Source of the DNA: Microbacterium candidum
Lineage (GTDB): Bacteria > Actinomycetota > Actinomycetes > Actinomycetales > Microbacteriaceae
Direction: 5' to 3'
Assembly: GCF_030315975.1 (NCBI RefSeq)
Contig: NZ_JASXSZ010000003.1
Span: 429,079 to 493,078 of the forward strand
Length of the DNA: 64,000 nucleotides
Below the pieces are notes generated by a model, which was not told the origin of the DNA, did not search any database, and saw nothing but the letters and a program-made list of their open reading frames with translations. How positions within the stretch are numbered: the stretch's first letter is position 1; each line of letters starts with the position of its first letter. The translations under genes and the position numbers were made by a program. This document shows, piece by piece, positions 62,139 to 64,000 of this stretch.

Positions 62139-64000
62139 CCGACGCGCGCTCGCGCACGACCCGCTGGCCGACCACCGCGGAGACGCCGTCCTGGCGCATC
62201 GACACGCCGTACAGGGCGTCGGCGATCTCCATCGTGCGCTTCTGGTGGGTGATGACGATCAGCTGGCTCGATGCGCGCAGCTCCTCGAACACGCCCAGCA
62301 GACGCCCGAGGTTCGCGTCGTCGAGGGCAGCCTCGACCTCGTCGAGGATGTAGAACGGGCTCGGCCGCGCCATGAAGATCGCGGTGAGGAGCGCGACGGC
62401 GGCCAGCGACCGTTCACCGCCGGACAGCAGCGACAGCCGCTCGATCTTCTTGCCGACCGGACGCACCGACACCTCGATGCCCGTCGTCAGCGGGTTGTCC
62501 GGGTCGGTGAGCGCGATGTGGCCCGTGCCGCCTGGGAAGAGGATCGGGAAGACCTGCGTGAACGCGGCCTTCGTATCGTCGAACGCGGCGAGGAAGATCG
62601 CCACCATCCGCTCGTCGAGCTCCTCGATGATCGTCAGCAGGTCCGTGCGCGTCTGGGTGAGGTCGGCCAGCTGCTCGACGAGGAACTTGTGCCGCTGCTC
62701 CAGGGCGGCGAACTCCTCGAGCGCGAGCGGGTTCACGCGGCCGAGCTGCCCGAGCTTGCGCTCCGCCTCCTGGAGGCGCCGTTTCTGCTGCGCACGGTCG
62801 AAGGCGATGGGCTCCGCATCCTCTTCGCCGGCGGGGATCTCCTGGTCGGGACCATATTCCGAAACGAGAATGTCTTCCTCGAGCCCCAGCTCCGACTGGA
62901 CCCGTTCGAGGATGCTCGTGACATGCAGCCGCTTCTCGTGGATCTGGAGCTCGAGGCCGTGGACGCTCTCGGTCAGCCCACTGAGCTTCTCCCGCGCGGA
63001 CAGCTCGTGGGCGCGCAGCTGGCCGAGCTCGGCGGTCACCGCGGTGCGCGCGGTCTCGGCGGTCGCGAGCTCGACGCGGGCCTGGGTGACGGAGCGGTCG
63101 ACCGAATCGAGAAGCGGCGGAAGACGATCGGCCACGGATGCCGCCACCTCGCGCTGCATGCGGCGGATGACCGCACGGCGGGCGGCCTCCTCCGCGGCGG
63201 CGCGCTCGCGCTCGCGCTGCCGCTCGAGCCCTGCGACCCGCGCCTCGCCGGCACGGATCCGCTCCTTCATCGTCTCGACGTCCAGGCGCGCCCGCATCTC
63301 AGCGTCGCGCGTCTGCTCCAGCGCATCGAGGACGCCGTCCCGAGCCGAGGCATCGAGGATCGGCCGCGGCGCCTCGAGCGCCGTCGTCAGCTGCTCGTGC
63401 GCCACGCGTGCGGCGGCCTCGGCCTCCGCCACCGCGCCCTGCGCCTGCCGCAGACCGGCCTCCAGGCGTTCGCACTCCGCGACCGCCGCCTCGTGGGTCA
63501 CGGAGGCGCGGTTGACGCGCTCGGTGTGGGCGGCGAGCGCCGCATCATGCGCGCGGAGCGCCTCGAGAGTCTGTTTCGTGTGACGTCGCGCGGCCTCGAG
63601 CTCCCCGGCGCGCTCGTTCAGGGCTTCGCGCAGCGAGTCGGCCACGACCGCGATCTCCGACAGACGCTCGGCCGCGGCATCCCGCTCCGCCGTCAGTTCG
63701 AGGCGCGATCGGCCGGCACCCGAACCCGCACGGATCGAGTACTCCGTCATCACCTCGCCGGCCTTCGTCACGAGCGTGACGGGACCGAGCTCCGCCTCGG
63801 CCAGGCGCGGACCGGCGGCCAGCGCTGCGTCGAGGTCGTCGACGATCACGACATTGGCGAGGAGACCCAAGACGCCCTCGGGCGCGGTCACGACGTCGGG
63901 AGCCGGAACGACTCCGGCGAGTGCCGGCAGCCGCGGGCGCATGGCCGCGGCGTCCGCGATCGCGATGTCCACGACGCCGATGTCGGCGCCGCGGACCGAT
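62134..64000 (-). CDS. smc: Chromosome segregation protein SMC, C-terminal part (cut by right edge)
   Basis: At least 622 residues of the C-terminal half are present. These are part of the hinge region, a long coiled coil (Ala/Arg/Glu-rich with many heptads), then the ATPase head with LSGGERSLAAVALLTA and Walker B FYILDEVEAALDDAN. SMC condenses and separates chromosomes with ScpAB. The N-terminal head lies outside the window. The reading frame is open to base 64000. Confidence 0.93.
   Translation of the reverse strand, partial: SVRGADIGVVDIAIADAAAMRPRLPALAGVVPAPDVVTAPEGVLGLLANVVIVDDLDAALAAGPRLAEAELGPVTLVTKAGEVMTEYSIRAGSGAGRSRLELTAERDAAAERLSEIAVVADSLREALNERAGELEAARRHTKQTLEALRAHDAALAAHTERVNRASVTHEAAVAECERLEAGLRQAQGAVAEAEAAARVAHEQLTTALEAPRPILDASARDGVLDALEQTRDAEMRARLDVETMKERIRAGEARVAGLERQRERERAAAEEAARRAVIRRMQREVAASVADRLPPLLDSVDRSVTQARVELATAETARTAVTAELGQLRAHELSAREKLSGLTESVHGLELQIHEKRLHVTSILERVQSELGLEEDILVSEYGPDQEIPAGEEDAEPIAFDRAQQKRRLQEAERKLGQLGRVNPLALEEFAALEQRHKFLVEQLADLTQTRTDLLTIIEELDERMVAIFLAAFDDTKAAFTQVFPILFPGGTGHIALTDPDNPLTTGIEVSVRPVGKKIERLSLLSGGERSLAAVALLTAIFMARPSPFYILDEVEAALDDANLGRLLGVFEELRASSQLIVITHQKRTMEIADALYGVSMRQDGVSAVVGQRVVRERASA

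Noticed and set aside
1..64000. tRNA, rRNA, CRISPR, IS elements, prophage or toxin-antitoxin genes
   Set aside because: Looked for on both strands by eye; nothing convincing. A tRNA scan and RNA-family search could still reveal short RNAs.

Overview
The window is GC-rich, densely packed actinobacterial chromosome with many GTG starts and 4-nt ATGA/GTGA stop-start overlaps. Gene order and protein relatedness point to the Microbacteriaceae, most likely Microbacterium (inference from gene content only). No tRNA, rRNA, CRISPR array, insertion sequence or prophage was seen.

Most of the minus strand is the conserved translation/secretion/chromosome backbone, read from right to left: smc (cut by the right edge), ftsY, ffh, rpsP, khpA, rimM, trmD, pyk, rplS, lepB, rnhB, a DUF2469 gene, yraN, yifB, dprA, xerC, rpsB, tsf, pyrH, frr, cdsA, a DivIVA-domain gene, a lytic transglycosylase, a small zinc-finger-like protein and an alpha/beta hydrolase. 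At the left edge are a DUF8094-type membrane protein and the first codons of a YbbN-like thioredoxin/TPR protein.

Two metabolic blocks interrupt this backbone. (1) 21.8-32.2 kb, between trmD and rimM, is an assimilatory nitrate/nitrite cluster: nirB-nirD-cobA-nnaR in one overlapping operon, the transporter narK, and a convergent giant gene fusing a molybdopterin nitrate reductase to a CysJ-like flavoprotein. All three promoters carry the same array of half-sites spaced 11 bp apart, in the manner of GlnR boxes, each ending exactly 15 bp before the -10 hexamer. (2) 33.8-47.9 kb, between rpsP and ffh, is a hydroxyproline-catabolism island: 4-hydroxyproline epimerase, a three-subunit FAD/2Fe-2S D-hydroxyproline dehydrogenase, a DapA-like deaminase, a 2-oxoglutarate-semialdehyde dehydrogenase, an ornithine-cyclodeaminase/proline-racemase pair that may handle 3-hydroxyproline, a Liv-type ABC importer and a GntR/FCD regulator. 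A 14-bp operator (TGTSA-N4-TNACM) sits in front of each of its four transcription units, so a complete local regulon can be proposed.

Between this island and ffh are a YbdK-type glutamate-cysteine ligase, an SGNH-hydrolase lipoprotein and a two-gene GT2 glycosyltransferase/polytopic membrane pair. Between ffh and ftsY are a diverged EF-G-like GTPase, a TetR-VOC fusion divergent from an ArsR-type regulator with a perfect 12-bp inverted repeat between them, lipB-lipA, a palindromic extragenic repeat and a DUF2004 gene.

Intrinsic hairpins are visible after tsf, rplS, narK/nitrate reductase and ffh. A long structured leader precedes rpsB.
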